A stretch of DNA of 64,000 bases from NCBI GenBank assembly GCA_947359465.1, contig OX375879.1, forward strand, positions 93,490,078 to 93,554,077, read 5' to 3'. Position numbers and translations under genes: made by a program. Position 1 is the first letter of the stretch. Every line of letters begins with the position of its first letter. Shown in pieces: positions 42,301 to 57,300 of the stretch. The stretch comes from Metellina segmentata (lineage: Eukaryota; Arthropoda; Arachnida; Araneae; Tetragnathidae). The notes below the pieces were generated by a model. It was given only the letters and a program-made list of their open reading frames with translations, made no database searches and was not told where the DNA came from.

Positions 42301-45300
42301 ACACCTGTACATAAGGAACTAGTACACCAGAACATAAGGAAGTGGTATATCTGTGACTAGATTTTCATTCTACAGCCTATTTCCATAGGGCGAAAAGAAA
42401 TTTTGTACAACGAAGGAATAAGTTTCTTGAAAGGCAAAGGGATGTGTCGAAAAATAACGTTATTGCGAGCAATTCATTTTTATTGAAATAAGTTTCGCAG
42501 TTCATTATACTGATATTTTTTTGACTCAATCTCCTACTTTCCGAAAAGAAATGAAGTTAGAATACAATCCTTTTAATTCAGGTAATAAGTTTTTATTTTC
42601 TCTTCATATTCATTGTAAGAATTTTACGATCTGAGCGTCATGAGATTTCCGAGTGTTTACGACTTCCATTTATTCTCACCGCATTTAATGACTAAATTAC
42701 CGAATCGAGAGATTGATTGAAATGATAATCGGAAAGTTTCTATTGGTCAAGAAGATCAAAACTGGTTCGGGAAGACTGAAGGTTGCAGAACGGATAGATA
42801 CGCGTGAACCCTTCAGAGGGTTAAACCACCTAATTTACTCTGTCATGGACAGCAGGGAAGGATACATAAAAATGGCATTATGAGACTTGATTTTCTGTTT
42901 TCCACGAAACAATTATCAGGAAATAAATTGTTCTAACATCCTTATTTGACTATTTATAAAAACAATATAGATTTACACTGCATAATTGACCTTTTTAAAT
43001 ATCTTGTAGAGTTTGAAATACCTGCTTTTTTTAATCTCGTGTTCAGAAGATTATGCACGCTTCCCATCTCACATTTCGTATTCAAAAATAATTTTTATAG
43101 TTTGACAGGGACTGTATTTTAATTTGTTTTTAATAGCCCTTAGGTGCGTTAGTATATTTCCCGAAAGACCTTAAAACCTTTAGATTTAGTTTTAACAAGA
43201 ACGCTGCATATTTTATGTCATGCATGCAAAAACCTAGATCCATTATTCTTCCAAGGTCATCAGAAGCCGAGGGCATAATTTTTATAGGTTAGCTAAATAT
43301 TTATATTTTTAAAACTTATCTTGGGACCTACACAAAGCACTCGTGAGTTTTTCATTTGTATATTTTCACGGCTTAATCTATTTCTATCTGTGAAGTATAG
43401 CATTAAAATTAAAAATATAGCTTTGAAAAATACCTTAATTTTTCTTTCTTTTGAAGATTCTTGTTTGTAAAATGAACGAAAACTGTTACATTTTTTATTT
43501 CATTGATAGTTTACATTTTGATTCCAGAGAATGTGCAACAAAGTGTCTCAATTCATTGATTTGCACAAGTCCTGTAATGCCCTTAAGATGCCCAGCTTAT
43601 AACTCTTCTCTCTAATTGTGTCACAGGGTACTTGCGTATCCATATTAAACAATCTAGTTCTGAAATATTTCTATGCTAGGATAAAAGCCTGTATAAATAA
43701 GCCTTGCATAAGATTTATTTTACTTATTTTTGGTCAAACTTCATTTATATATATTTTTTAAAACCTGCCGGTGCGTGATGTTTGGCAATGAATAAATATT
43801 TTTTCACTATTATCTGTGAACTTTTGTTGATCATTGGATATCTATAAACCTTTCACCACCACTATCTGTAAACTTGCCTTGCTTTTGCATAACTTGCTGT
43901 GACAACATGACCATAAAACTTCCTTATGTACAACATTTTTTGTATGAAATTTATCAAAATCAATAATTAAATTTCCTTGTTCTTTTCCTTGGACGATTTT
44001 TATTTTTAATTCCCCTTACTCTCGGACTCTGGAAATCGCCACATAAAATTGTCCGTGACCAAAGACTAGGTCTCGCAGTTTAACTCTTACCTTTTCTAAT
44101 GTTTGTCCCTGGGCCTTATAGATTATCATAGAAAAAGACCAATTTGATAGGAAATTGTCGACGCCTTAGAATAAATGGTAGTTCTGGGGTAGTCGGAGCC
44201 AAATCTATTCTGGAAATAAATACCGTTTCGTGTTCAGCAGTGCCTGTCAATACTTCCATTATTATTAAATTTGGTTTAAAATTTTTGTACTATTAATCGC
44301 GTTCTATTACATAGACCACGTTTAGTATATGAAAGCCAAACAAAGCTCCGCCTTATCGTGACATCACACAACAATTCAAAACAATTAGAAACTCCGCCTA
44401 CTCGTGACGTCACATAACCAATCAAATCTTTAATAGATAGCCACTGAGTCGCAGTCGGTCATAACATAACATCTATATACACTGACGAGTCAAAACATTA
44501 TGACCATCCTCACATTTTTCAATGAACTTGTCTGGATGACGTGGTGGGCACGTTATTAAGTGAGAATGGTATTTAACTGCTGCTGGAGAACGTAAGTAAT
44601 CATTCTTGCACTTACTTTTGCGAGTGATGGGAAAGGTTGCTGATCTAAGCGAATTTGATAGAGGGCAGATCATAATAGCCCCAAGACTCGGAACGACTAT
44701 CACTGAAACTGCACAACTGGTAGGTTGTTAAATATTTACCGTTATTAGTATTCATGCAAAGTGGATAAATGACGGTGACACCAGCAGTAGACGCCAATAT
44801 GTTGGTCGTCCACGCGTCATCAAAGAAAAGGACGTCGTAGACTGTTGCGCTTGGCAAAGCAAAATCGGCGCGAGACAGTGGCTCATCTGACCGCCCAATA
44901 CAATGCAGGTCCAAGCGCAAGTGTTTCGGAACACACAGTTCAGCGGAAACTGTTGGATATGGGACTGTGCATCAGACGTCCCACTCGTGTGCCTATGTGA
45001 CCAAGCGTCATCGTCAACTACGCCTACAGTGGGCCCGGGACCATCGAGATTGGACCATGGATGAGTGGAAGAGAGTTGTTTGGTCACATGAATCCAGATT
45101 TCTCATTCATCACGTTGATGGTCGAGTCAGGGTACGCAGTCTGCCAGGCGAACAGTTGCTCCCCTCTTGTACAGCAGGTCGTGCACAGGCTGGTGGTGGC
45201 GGTATTATGCTTTGAGGGACGTTCTCATGGGCGACTCTGGAACCCGTAGTTGTGGTAGAACAGATCATGAACGCTGCGATCTATCTGAACATTATTGCGG

Positions 45301-48300
45301 ATCAGTTGCACCCTTACATGGCGTCTGTCTTCCCAACTGGAAATGGAATCTTCCAGCAGGACAACTCCCCATGTCACAAGGCTCGGATTTTATTTGAGTG
45401 GTTCGAGGAGCATACTGATGAATTCCAATTAATGTCCTGGCCACCTAACTCACCGGATCTTTGTACGATAGAGCACATTTGGGGTGTCATGGAGCCGCAG
45501 TTCAGAGCTCAAACACCACCATGTCCGAATATCTCGACTTTGCGCGAGCGCTGCTTAGACATTTGGTAAAACCTGTCTCCAGTCATGTACCAAGAACTTG
45601 TGGCATCTATTCCCAAGCGAGTTGCAGATGTTTTGCAGGCCAAAGGAGGCGGAACGCTTTATTGAGTAGTTGGTCATATTTCGGCTCTTCAGTGTATATA
45701 TATATATATATATATAAGGAATTGTATATAAGTGCGTATATTATCTATACAAATCTACACCGTTTGATCAATCCACACGAAATCTGGTACACTTATAATT
45801 TAGAACACTGCGGAAAACATAGGCTATTTCTTTACTGTCTTCAGACCAATCTGTAGCCATGAAAATTGTTACAAAAGTGGCATGAAAAGTGCCCCTCGGA
45901 GCCCCAATTTTAAAATCCAAAGTTTGTTTCACTGCAATAAATGGACATGGATAAGGAAACACGTTCTACAGGGTTTGTGTACGAGTTAACACAGGGCAAT
46001 ATCGCGGTCATAATTAAGCTGTCGTGGTAGGAAACACGTTCTACAGAGTTCTGTATTTGAGTTAAAACAGGAGAATGTCGCGGTCATGTTTGAAACCCGA
46101 GCAACGACGGGTTATGTGTTAGAACAAACCATAGTTATAAAATTTGCTTCACACACAACCAAAGAACTGTGTAATCAGCTTTTTATTTTACTGAAAAAAA
46201 TTTATTTCCTCATAAAAATAGTTGTGAGTCGTTCCTTTCTGCAAAGAATGCAACGACACGGTGACTGAGTGGGTTTGTCCCTTGAGAGTTGTATACTGTG
46301 CAGTTTTGATTCATGTGGCATATCTTGGGTGGATTTATTTCTTGTATGTCAGTAAAACTTTCCTAAACAATGTGCATATCCATTAATTGAAGTCGTATGT
46401 CTTGTGTTTGGTGCAGCTTGCCACATATGGCCTTTGCGTCATAAAATCCTACCAACCGATTAGAAGTGAATGCAATTTACAAAACACCACCTTCCATAAA
46501 CTGTATCAAACTTATTTTACAACAACCATCAAATGCTTTTGAGAATGGTTTTTCACAAATTTTTGAGATGACTACTTTAGAACTGAGCAATGTATGAGCA
46601 CTATAAGTAGCACAAAAATAATTTAGATTTATGCCTTTCGGTCAAAAATTAATGCTTGTTGAAATAAAATAGACGAATGCCATCAGATGGTTTTGATACT
46701 TTCTAAATATGAGCGAGCCACAATGATTCGTTTAAGCATGAAAATGCCTATCGGCCTTAAAAATGTTTTCTCTCTATGAGTAGTTACCACGATAATCTTA
46801 TTGAGAATTCCTAATGTGAAATGTTCTAGAATTATTTAGTCTTATATTGTCAGTACATTTGTTATAAAAGTACTTCCGTGCAATTCCAGTTAAATGTTCA
46901 GATCATTACTAGTAGTTTGTCAATTCTGCATAGCGCAAAAGATTCAAGAAAAGATTGATAGACGACTCTGAACTCAAATTACCGAAACTAGTTTCCGACA
47001 TCCCATAAAATAATGGGAATTGGCTGAATATCCTGATATAGAGACGTAGGTCTAAGACAAGTTTCACCCAACGATTCATTTTCTTTCAAGTAGTAGACGA
47101 GTGTTACAAGGTGATTGATTTTATTTTTCGACCCAAGGGATTCAGCTTCTCTTACTTGAAAACTGTACGTTTCAGTAAGACGTCTATTTTATTTCTTCAA
47201 CTGATTGCAAAACACTTACATATGGGGTATTGGTTATAAGCTTGAACATAATTTACGTATATTTTCTTAGAACTTACTAGCAATTAATATTTTTAAGCTT
47301 TAACTTTTATGTAATACAATTGCATACAACTTTATTTTAAGTAATAAAGATAAACTAGTATTGCAGAAAAAAGTGTGATAGTGTTTTATTTTGGGTATTA
47401 ATGTATTTTAGACAAGTGTACAGAAATGCCTTGAATAGCGAATTTAAATACATTCATACCATATGTCGGAATCCCAATGTAGGTCTGAATTGTTAAAATT
47501 ATTTTTAATACATCCTATGCAATGCTATAATTTTTCAATAGTCGTGAGAGTTTCAGAAAAATATAAATTGTATACTTATATTTTTAGTACGATTACGAAA
47601 AAAAAAATACACAATAGATGCATTCTATTTAAAACGTAACTTTTGAAATGTCTGGAAATTTGTTTTAGAAGTTATCAGGGAACAGCTACACTCTACGTTT
47701 ATGAGCGATGGCAACGGCCTTGGCGATTTTTTTTGGCGCAGTTCTAAAGTTGCCAATGAAAGAATTATTTACTAACTCTCTTACTGTCACAAATTTTTTT
47801 CTTTTTACAACACACTTTTTAAGCACATTTCAGAACGTTTTAAAAAGTATATATTTAAAAAAATTTCACAAAAAGTAGTAAGCTTAAGCACATATCAAAA
47901 TATATTTGTGAACCAGCAGAGAAACTAAGCTACGAATGTTGGGTAAGAATACCCTGAAACTTATCAATTACATTACACTAAATACAGTGGGCATGTTCAA
48001 AAAGAAAAAGATTTACGAAAGAAAAAAAAAGCAAGAAAGAATGTAACCTGATGACGTCAGAATTCTTTCGTAAAAAAAATAATGAAAACGAAAATGGTAA
48101 AAAAAACCAAACTCTTAATCTTATCCTGAAAACGAAAATGGTAAAAAAAAACCAAACTCTTAATCTTATCCTGAAAACTATTATAGTAAAAAAAAATTCC
48201 ACAACTGTCAAAATTCAAATAAATGGACCAATGGTATCACAGAAAACGATTTAAAAGGACCAATGCAATCAAAGGATATTTTAAAAACAAAATAACCAAT

Positions 48301-51300
48301 GGGAGGAAAGAAAAAATTTCAAACGAATCAATGGAATCAAACGATTTTTACGGATTTTGGAAGAATTTTCTGGAATATTCAAAATAAATAAAAGTTTCCG
48401 TTTGCCGAGGTTGCCATGAAAACCACAACAACCGAAACGAAATATGGGTTGCCTTAATTTATCGTAACTCGCTACTAGAAGTGGGCCAAAAAAATCGCCA
48501 AGCCGTTGCCATCACTCATAAACGTAGAGTGTAGCGGTACCGTCATCAGTAACACCCATACAAAAGTGACTCGATAAGAGTGCAGAAATTAATTAATTAA
48601 TAATCATGAAAAAAACGTCTCACTGTAAAAAGCGCCATGGAGGTGACATTAGTATGAACTGAAATGACACATGGTGCAAATCTGTAGAACTAAATGGCAT
48701 GATATAAAAATAGCATTTTTTATACTTCACTATAATACCCAAGCATTTGAATGTAAACTTCTTTTTTGTGATATGTTCCATAAATTTACCCAAAATTTAC
48801 AGGGCAGATATTTTGAATAAAGCCAAAGGATTCACGGAACTGATCTGAAGTATAATTACAATAGTTGTAAGACCTTATTTTCATTGATGAAATTGATTTA
48901 GAATGACAAGTCATTTCATTACTGTGCTACTAACCGTTTTTAAAACACAAAAATTTGATTTGAATAAAAACGAACTGGTCAGCTTTAAAAATGCTAAAGC
49001 AGATCAACAACGGACTAGTTAGTCTGTTGTTCAGACTGCTAGTATATTAAGTGGCGTATCGCCACCATAGGTATAAGAACTTTAGGATTCAGAACAATTA
49101 ACATTTTCACAAATATGAACATTTCATATCATGAACTTCGTAATTACACTTAATTTTTGCACTTCATCTGTAAGTACGAAGTTACTTTAAATATCCCGTT
49201 TTGAATAGAATGACAATACTACATATGTGGCATCAAGAATCAATCTATAATATTATTAAAAGAAGTGTTTGTTTGTTTCTTACACGCTAAGTCCTCACGA
49301 ATCTATGGCACTTACAGTAATGGGATTTGGCACACAGGTAGTTAAATTTTTTGAAATTTTAGCAATCTGTAAGTACTAAGTTACTTTAAATGTCCCGTTT
49401 TGAATAGAATGACATTACTACATATGTGGCATCAAAAATCAATCTCTAATATTATAAAAGAAAGTGTTTGTCTGTTTGTTTGTTTCTTGCACTCAAAGTC
49501 CTCACCAATCTATGGCACTTACAGTAATGGGATTTAGCACACAGGTAGTTAAATTTTTTTTGCAATTTAGGGTCGCGGCGAATTTTAAAATTCAATCTGG
49601 AACATTTTTGAATGAATTTAATCATTATTGAATGCAACAGTATAGAAGAGGTCACAGATTCTAAATTTATTATTTTCGTTTCCGTTTTGATTATGCGCGG
49701 AGGAATGATTTTCCAGCCAGACGATAAAAACAAATAATCTTTTAACTGTAGTCACTTAGTTCTTTTTCTATCTCCAGGACCGTTAAAGACAGAGTAAAAA
49801 TTTCAACGGATTTGAAATCTGCGGAAAATTTCACTTTACATCGATATCCAAAAGTATGATTTTCTTTAAAAAATAATTTTTATATTGAATATATCTTTTA
49901 TATTTTCTCAAGAGATTGTGACATCACGTGAACTTTGCTTTCCGAAAAAAAACAGATTGCATCTTCTGCCCTTCGCGTTATAAAAAAGGAACATATTACA
50001 TTTCCTGTCCTATTCCATTTCAGCGAATGAGAGCAAAAAAAATAAAAAACGTTTTGACTGGGATTGTTAAGTTTTTTTTTTATAAAATCGGAATCGAGGG
50101 GGGGGGGGTTAAAGCCAGATTGAAAATTTCAACGGAATTGAAATCTACGGAAAATTTTACACCAGATTAATACCTTACATCACGGGCACGGGCAACGCCC
50201 GAAGTGGCTAGTGTTTTTAATTTCGACGCATGCAGGTGCTGTGCCTTGAGCAATCCTACCATTTTCAACGGGCTTGCTGGTGAGATATCGCAAACTACAA
50301 GCTTCAGTTCTCACTCTCCATAGTTTCAATTCTCATTTCTTAAACCGTTGCTATTGGTTACTTTAAAGTTCAGTTCACATTTGTATATAACGCTTACTTC
50401 TTTGTATGCCAGTAGTGTGCTTTGTGTCTCTATCGTTGTAGCGTGTATGTGCTGTGATGTTCGTAAAATGAAAACCTGATTATATCTGCTCCATAAGAAT
50501 AAGAGGTCAAAATGTGAAGATTTTGAAATACAAATCACTAGAAAAGTAGCTGTATAAATTGCAAAAATGCAGTAAGTGCAAAATGAGGCTTGAACGACGA
50601 AGATATATTGATTACGACAACGAATGTACAAATTAAAATCAACTACAACAGGTTAGTTAGATAAAAAGTTTCAATTTGGATAATAATCTATTTTATCTTT
50701 TATTTAATTTATATTACATACAACTCTTTATTTGAACGAGGGATAATTTTCACTTTCTATGAATAAGGCAACTTCCAGGCATTCTAATGTTAAGTCACAT
50801 TTTAAATAGAATGACTCTTCAGTAGGAGCAAGACATCTTCTATTATTTGTCACTGTCACTAATATCCTCAGTGTATGAGTACAACTACCGAAAATTACAT
50901 GCGTCATGGGTTATGTATATCTTAATTTCGTTTTCATTTAACATACGCAATTCGCATTACAATATCCAACTCCAAATTGATTCAAAATTCGTCGATTTAA
51001 TTTACTCTCTGCATCGAAAACTACTGAAGTATATTGATTATAACTATAAAATGATTTAAGTACTAATCAGCTGAAGTTATTGTTGCACATTTAGAACACA
51101 ACACAATCACTCTTCTGCGTTATTCTTTAGATGTTGAACATAATGTTTCTCTTTATTCGAAGGATTTGCACAGATGTTAGTTTTAATGAATTTTACAGCT
51201 CTTGTAAAGATCTCGATCCTCCTTCCTATATGACCCATTTAATAAAATCACATATTTATTCAGAAACATTAAAACTTTCTCTACAATCTACATTATAATG

Positions 51301-54300
51301 ACACTGTCACGTGCACGGTCCTTACGGACGTGATTATAAAGTACCTGGTGAATAAAATTTGTGAATAGAAAACATTTTTCTCAACGCGAAATCGATTTAA
51401 ATATGAATCCTCCACGCATTTGCGATGAATTTCTCCCCACGTCAAATGTTTCATGATAAATATATATTTTGTTTGCAGACACACTTTTCATGATTGTTTT
51501 AATGAAATTGTTTCCAATAATAATATTTAACATCAAGCATTCATTTTAAGTAGAGCTTGAATTTTTATAGTTTTAAAACAAACATTACATTAAGCGTAAA
51601 ATAGCCGTTCTTATCAATGTTTGACTGAGCAGACGTATTTATTTTAAAGAACATTGGAGATCACGAGAATAATGATACTTTAATTGTGTTCTTTGATTGC
51701 TATGGATTTAGAACTAAATAATTTCTTATTCGGTATGCTGAAATTTGTTTCAAAACTCAGCGAATGTTCTTATTTTCAGAGCGTAATATCCCATTACGTT
51801 GCTCCAATATGATATGTTAATTGAAATACCCACCTTCCTTCCACACAGTTTCAATAATTCAAGTTTCATTCACACAGTTTCAATTTAAAATTTCAAGTCT
51901 TTTTCATTCAGATTTTAGTTTGAAATTACCATCATGGAGAACATTATTGAAAACTAACGAACATTTAACACAAATATACATCTTCAAAAGTACTAGAATA
52001 ATTTTTTTATACTAGGGGGCCTGCCCCCTGCTCGCTCGCCAACCCCCGGAGGATTGCTTCGCAATCCTTATTGGTTCGCTGCGCGAACCTATGCTCGCTT
52101 CGCTCGCTCCAATGAAGACATGTGTCCTAGCAGAAGGGATTGTTTACAAAATATGTTACCAAAAAATGTTTTTCAAATCTAAATTTGCTGTATTACAGAA
52201 AAAATATATACAGTAACTCTAAAATCAGAATTCAAATGAAAACTTTGTGCAAATTTTGACTCGAAATGTGAGCGTTGCTTTGGAAATTGAATACCCAGCA
52301 TGTTGTTTGTGTGTACATTTTCCCAGCACTCAAAGGACCCACACTTTTTCATTGAGTTTGTTGCCGAAAGTTGTAGTGCAAGCGTCTTGTTGAACTATAA
52401 TTGTTGGCCCTGAAAAGGACCGTTTTTTAAATGGCCCTGAAAAGATCCTCCGCTTTCTTTGATTTCTATTATAAACTAACTGCAACAGCTGATTAAAATT
52501 TCCTTTTTTTTTTTTCAATAAAATTTCATCCGATAACGCTATAAATTCAATCGATGCGCGAGACTTCGTGATAAACAAACAATCGTACAGTGTTGCCAAA
52601 ACGCGAAAACAAATAACGTCTTTTTTGCGTGCCACGTAAGAGAATTATATATATAGATACGTAACTGACAGTTTAGAATGGTAAAAGTATTGTTTTAAGT
52701 ATAGCAGTAAACTGTTCAATAATGATTTTATTTCTTTTCAGTGCGATGTATTTAATATTTAAATATATAAATAGCACACATATTTCTTTTAGTTAAACCT
52801 CTAATCCCCGAGAGGCATATGTATCTCATGGACATTTTTTACCAACATTTGCTCTCTTTCCTAATTTTAAACATCTATATAATCTCATCTTTTCTTCATC
52901 TAATATTTTTAATCATAATGCTTTTAAGCAATCTTTTAAGTTTCATATAACCCTATTTCCTTTCATTTTTATAACAATATTTTTCAATTTCACACGCAAT
53001 TGATTTCTATAAACATTATTCCTTTGCCATTTCATGACATGAATTTGTTTCAAATTTTACATTTTAAATTGATATTTTGCTATATTTCCCGAATTAAACT
53101 CTCTATTATAACGAATTTTATAAAATTATTCACGTATTCTTTAATTTAAGAATTCTCAACAATTTGTCGAGGAAGAACAGTATTTCCCTTAAGCCCAACA
53201 TCTAAGCAAAAATACATTTTTATCATACTCGGCAAAATTAATAACCACTGCTATTCCCTTGAGCCTTTTGAAAATATATTAATCTAGTATCAATAACTGT
53301 CTTCTCCAAATAATGGGGAACGTCGGAGCATAGAAGTACACCTTAGGTAACGTGACATATTTTTTGAAAATGTTTCGAAGGTTTATTCATGGAGTAAAAA
53401 TTATATCCAGGTATGCAATCAAAGAAGATTGAGACGTAATTAAGTTTTACCTAGAAAGACCAACAGCTTGAAATGTCATGAGGTACGTTAACGCGAAATT
53501 CTTCATCCACGCTTAATCCGAAATGTCAAGTCACATAAGATGCAACATCTAAGTACTTAAAACTGTTATAAATTGCATCCTCATTCGTAGTTGCAACAGA
53601 AAAGAGTGGTAGGTAATACGTCTATGTTCATTACATTATTAAGATTTATGGCATAGATGCATTTTTCTATAAGAACATAGATGTCTGACATTTTTTCAGA
53701 AAGGAAGATTAGCAATCAATTTAGGATAAGTCAAATATGTACAGATGGTATATATATCTCTCAATCCGTTGCTTTTATATTGAAAATTTAGAGTAATAAT
53801 AAAAAATATTTTTGTCATAATAAAAATATTCTTACTCAAAAGTTTAGATTATATAAATGAACTACATTTAAAAAAAATCGAAATTATTTATAAAAAAAAT
53901 TTAATGCCTAATTTAAAAACGTATGTGCACAAGGTGCACCTGTATTAAAAAATTTATTTCGAGGCCTGCCGTAAGGAAAACAAATTCCTTAGAATTCAGC
54001 CTTCATTCATCTTAGTCTTTCAAATCTAGTTTCAACGTCCAAATTATACAATATTTTTTATCGTACCTTAAAGAAGCTCTGTGATGTTTTCAGTGCACAA
54101 TTAGATCCTTGGGGGTAGTTGGAATTATTTTGCTGCTATCTTTCCTATTGTTCTAAGAGAATGCTCCAATAGCTTTATTTTACTTCTCTTTGGAATCACG
54201 TGAAACCGTTTCCCGAAGTTCTTCTAAGCTACCACAACAATGGTCACGAGTCTCGGTCATGTCATCACTAACCAACCGTAGTAGTCACTGGGTCATGGTG

Positions 54301-57300
54301 TCTCCAAAGTCATCAAGTTGGCTGTTGGGTACAAAAAAGATGGAGTGGCAGTTGGTACGAGACTTTTTTGTTTTGCAATGGTTGCAGCCATTAATAGGGA
54401 TAGAGCTTACTGCAATTTATACAGAAAGAAGGGTAACAAATAAAGTGTAGTTTTTTTTGTTTAGTTTTTGCCGAAGACATCTTTCCGGTGCAGGCAATGT
54501 AGGGCAATGGTTCCTTAGAGACTTGAATTTTTTCGGATCATCACAAACTTAAAGCTTCCTTAAATATTTCCGTGAATTGCTCTGTCAAATGGAAGTGAAA
54601 ATTAAGATGAAACGAGTAATTTGAAATGTGTTTATTACCGGAGCACTGAAAATACATTTTAAGCAACAAAATATGCCTGGTAGTTTTGAAGGGTTAGTTA
54701 CTGCAAATGGTCTAAAAAGTGGTCATTGATACAAGTAGAAATGCCGGTTAATGATATATACTGTGATCAAAATGATTCATACCGCAAAAAAATAGTATTT
54801 AATATTTATGAAAGCTGTTAAGTTGGTATTGATACTTTTAATACAAATTTTACTGAATATAATCATTCTGTTGATATAAGTTTAAGTTTTTGTATATATT
54901 TTTATAGTCGGTAAGCCATTTAAGCACATCTATTGTAAAATGATCCAAAAAAATCAATAACGCTCTCTTCGTGATGATATAAACAAATTAAACTGAAATT
55001 AATGATTATTTTATCTGAATTTGTATATGATAAATAAATATAATGCTCAGATCAATTTTTTGTTCAAAGATAAAACTACTTCTTACTTAAGCTATTTAAC
55101 TTTAAAAAATAAGCATTAGCTCTTTTTGTGGCTGTCAAATTCATATCAATTATATAGTTTAAAGATAAAACTATTTCTTACTTAAGCAAAGCTATTTTTA
55201 TTATAAAAGAAGTCTTAGATATATGAGTGCAGGTCAAATGATAAAAATTAATGTACAGACCTTATGACGAATAGTCCGTTGTATTACTCCAGTGCTACTT
55301 AAATTCACCAACCAACCAACTTTCTTATGATGATGAATTAAACGTAATTTCGGAACTCAACTAAATTTCCATATGCTATTTTTTTTAAATAAAATAGTTA
55401 TGCGAATTTCAACTCTTGTTGGAATTTTATTTTTGTTTTCCGGCCGTCCTTCATACAAACTTTCCAGCAGATAGCATAAACGTTGCAATATAAAATGTTT
55501 TTAACACAATATTTCTAGACAGCGGGGTATTTTAATCGTTCTAGTGGTGGTCTCTACGAGGTATCTGGTCATTATCAAGACCCTTACTAAGATTAAAACC
55601 GACCAGATCTTGATCACGTTATCATAAAAAAAAAATCAGCAATGCTTTGATTACAAGATATCTCGCCATTAACAGAACTAATAAGATCTTGATAGACGAG
55701 ATATCTCGTCGAAACTATTCGAAGGGCAGAACGGGGAAGAAAACAAGGTATTTCTCAACTGTTTTAAATATGCAAGTGTACCAGTTGAAAATTTTCACTT
55801 AACGCGTTCATCAATCTAATATTCCACTTCAGTCAATTGCAATTTCTATATCGAAATTCTGGATTTTCTAACTTAAAAAAATAAAACGGATTAACCCAAC
55901 CCGTGTTTACCAGCCAACAAGATTTTATTTTTACTGTTTCTCACCTCTCTGCAACGCGTCTGACACGCGATTTTCAACATAATTTTAATAACGCCTCGTG
56001 TGTCTTGCTCACCCGAAAGGCCAAGTGAAGCGATAAAAGTTTTTCACGGAGCACTTTACACGAATGAGCAATCAGTAAAATAACTTATGTAACAGAACGG
56101 ATCAGTTAAGGATCTTTTCACTTCATTTCACCTTCGGAGTTTCCTTGTTTCTCGACCGAGAGAAATCGCTTTTTAATCTTTGAGCATTGAAAGTTTTGTG
56201 AGGGACCTGGATTGAGTGTTACGGAGGTTTGAACAAAAGTAACTCTTCAGTTTGCTAGAAATGTACTGGGCATGCGTTGCATTCACTCTGGCTGCAATAA
56301 CTCCTAAACTCGAAAAATTATTTCTAGTTTTTAAGCGATGAAAATTGCTTGATCCTGTATGTTGCAAACCTGCCACAACCGTCTCCTCGTGGTATCTACA
56401 GTTGTGAAAAGTATGTAACAGCAGGCTTTTATTTATAGTCTTTCTACACATACAACAATAAATTAATTTTTTAAGGTGATATTGCATCATTCATGCGTTT
56501 ATAAGTTATTGGAGTACGCTGTTGAATTTAACAGTTTAGTTGTGGTTTAGTATTATAAAACAGAATAGTGGTTTAGTTATATTATACGATTGTAAAATTG
56601 AATACTTGATTGTAAGGGTAAAAAACAAGCATTCAGAAATTGAATACTTGATTGTAAGGGTAAAAAACAACAAAGAAGATAATACATAAAAATAGTCAAT
56701 AAATTGCTCATTTCATCCATTGAGTCTGTGAAAGTACGTGTTGCTATTTTAAACAAAAATTATATTAAATCTTACGGAGGTTCGAACAAAAGTAATTCAA
56801 TATAGTGTGATATAAGTCTGCATAATTTTTATGTTTCAAAAATAGTTATTGGCAACCTATAACACTAAACAGTTTAAATGTGTGTCTGGATTGCTAAAAA
56901 GCAAGGCATTTTAATCAAATTATCAGATTGTAACCTAATAACAGAAAGTAGCATAATAAAATACTCAAGGGATAATATATTCTCGCAACTAAAACTACAA
57001 AAACTATGCAGCATTATTAAACAAAACTTAAATTGCTAATGATTAAATATTTGTTTTATTTTACACATTCAACAGCTGGAATTAATATCGGGTAATGCAT
57101 TTTCCCGTCTTCCTCTATATATAACCTCAAATATGGCTCCTCTGTCTAATCCGATGGAATATTTCCGAAATTTATAATTATGAGTTTGGATAGACATATA
57201 ACTCAAAAGTATTAACAGTTAAAGATTATTTATCCTGGAATAATTTTAGTTAATCTATTTTGGCAAGTTTTAATTAATTTCACAGGAATTAAGTTTTGAC

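Noticed and set aside
45061..45856. Several overlapping ORFs as separate genes
   Set aside because: They are frame-shifted pieces and shadows of one dead Tc1-like transposase.
50350..50392. CCAAT and TATA motifs as a promoter
   Set aside because: No gene follows; the motifs are expected by chance in AT-rich DNA.
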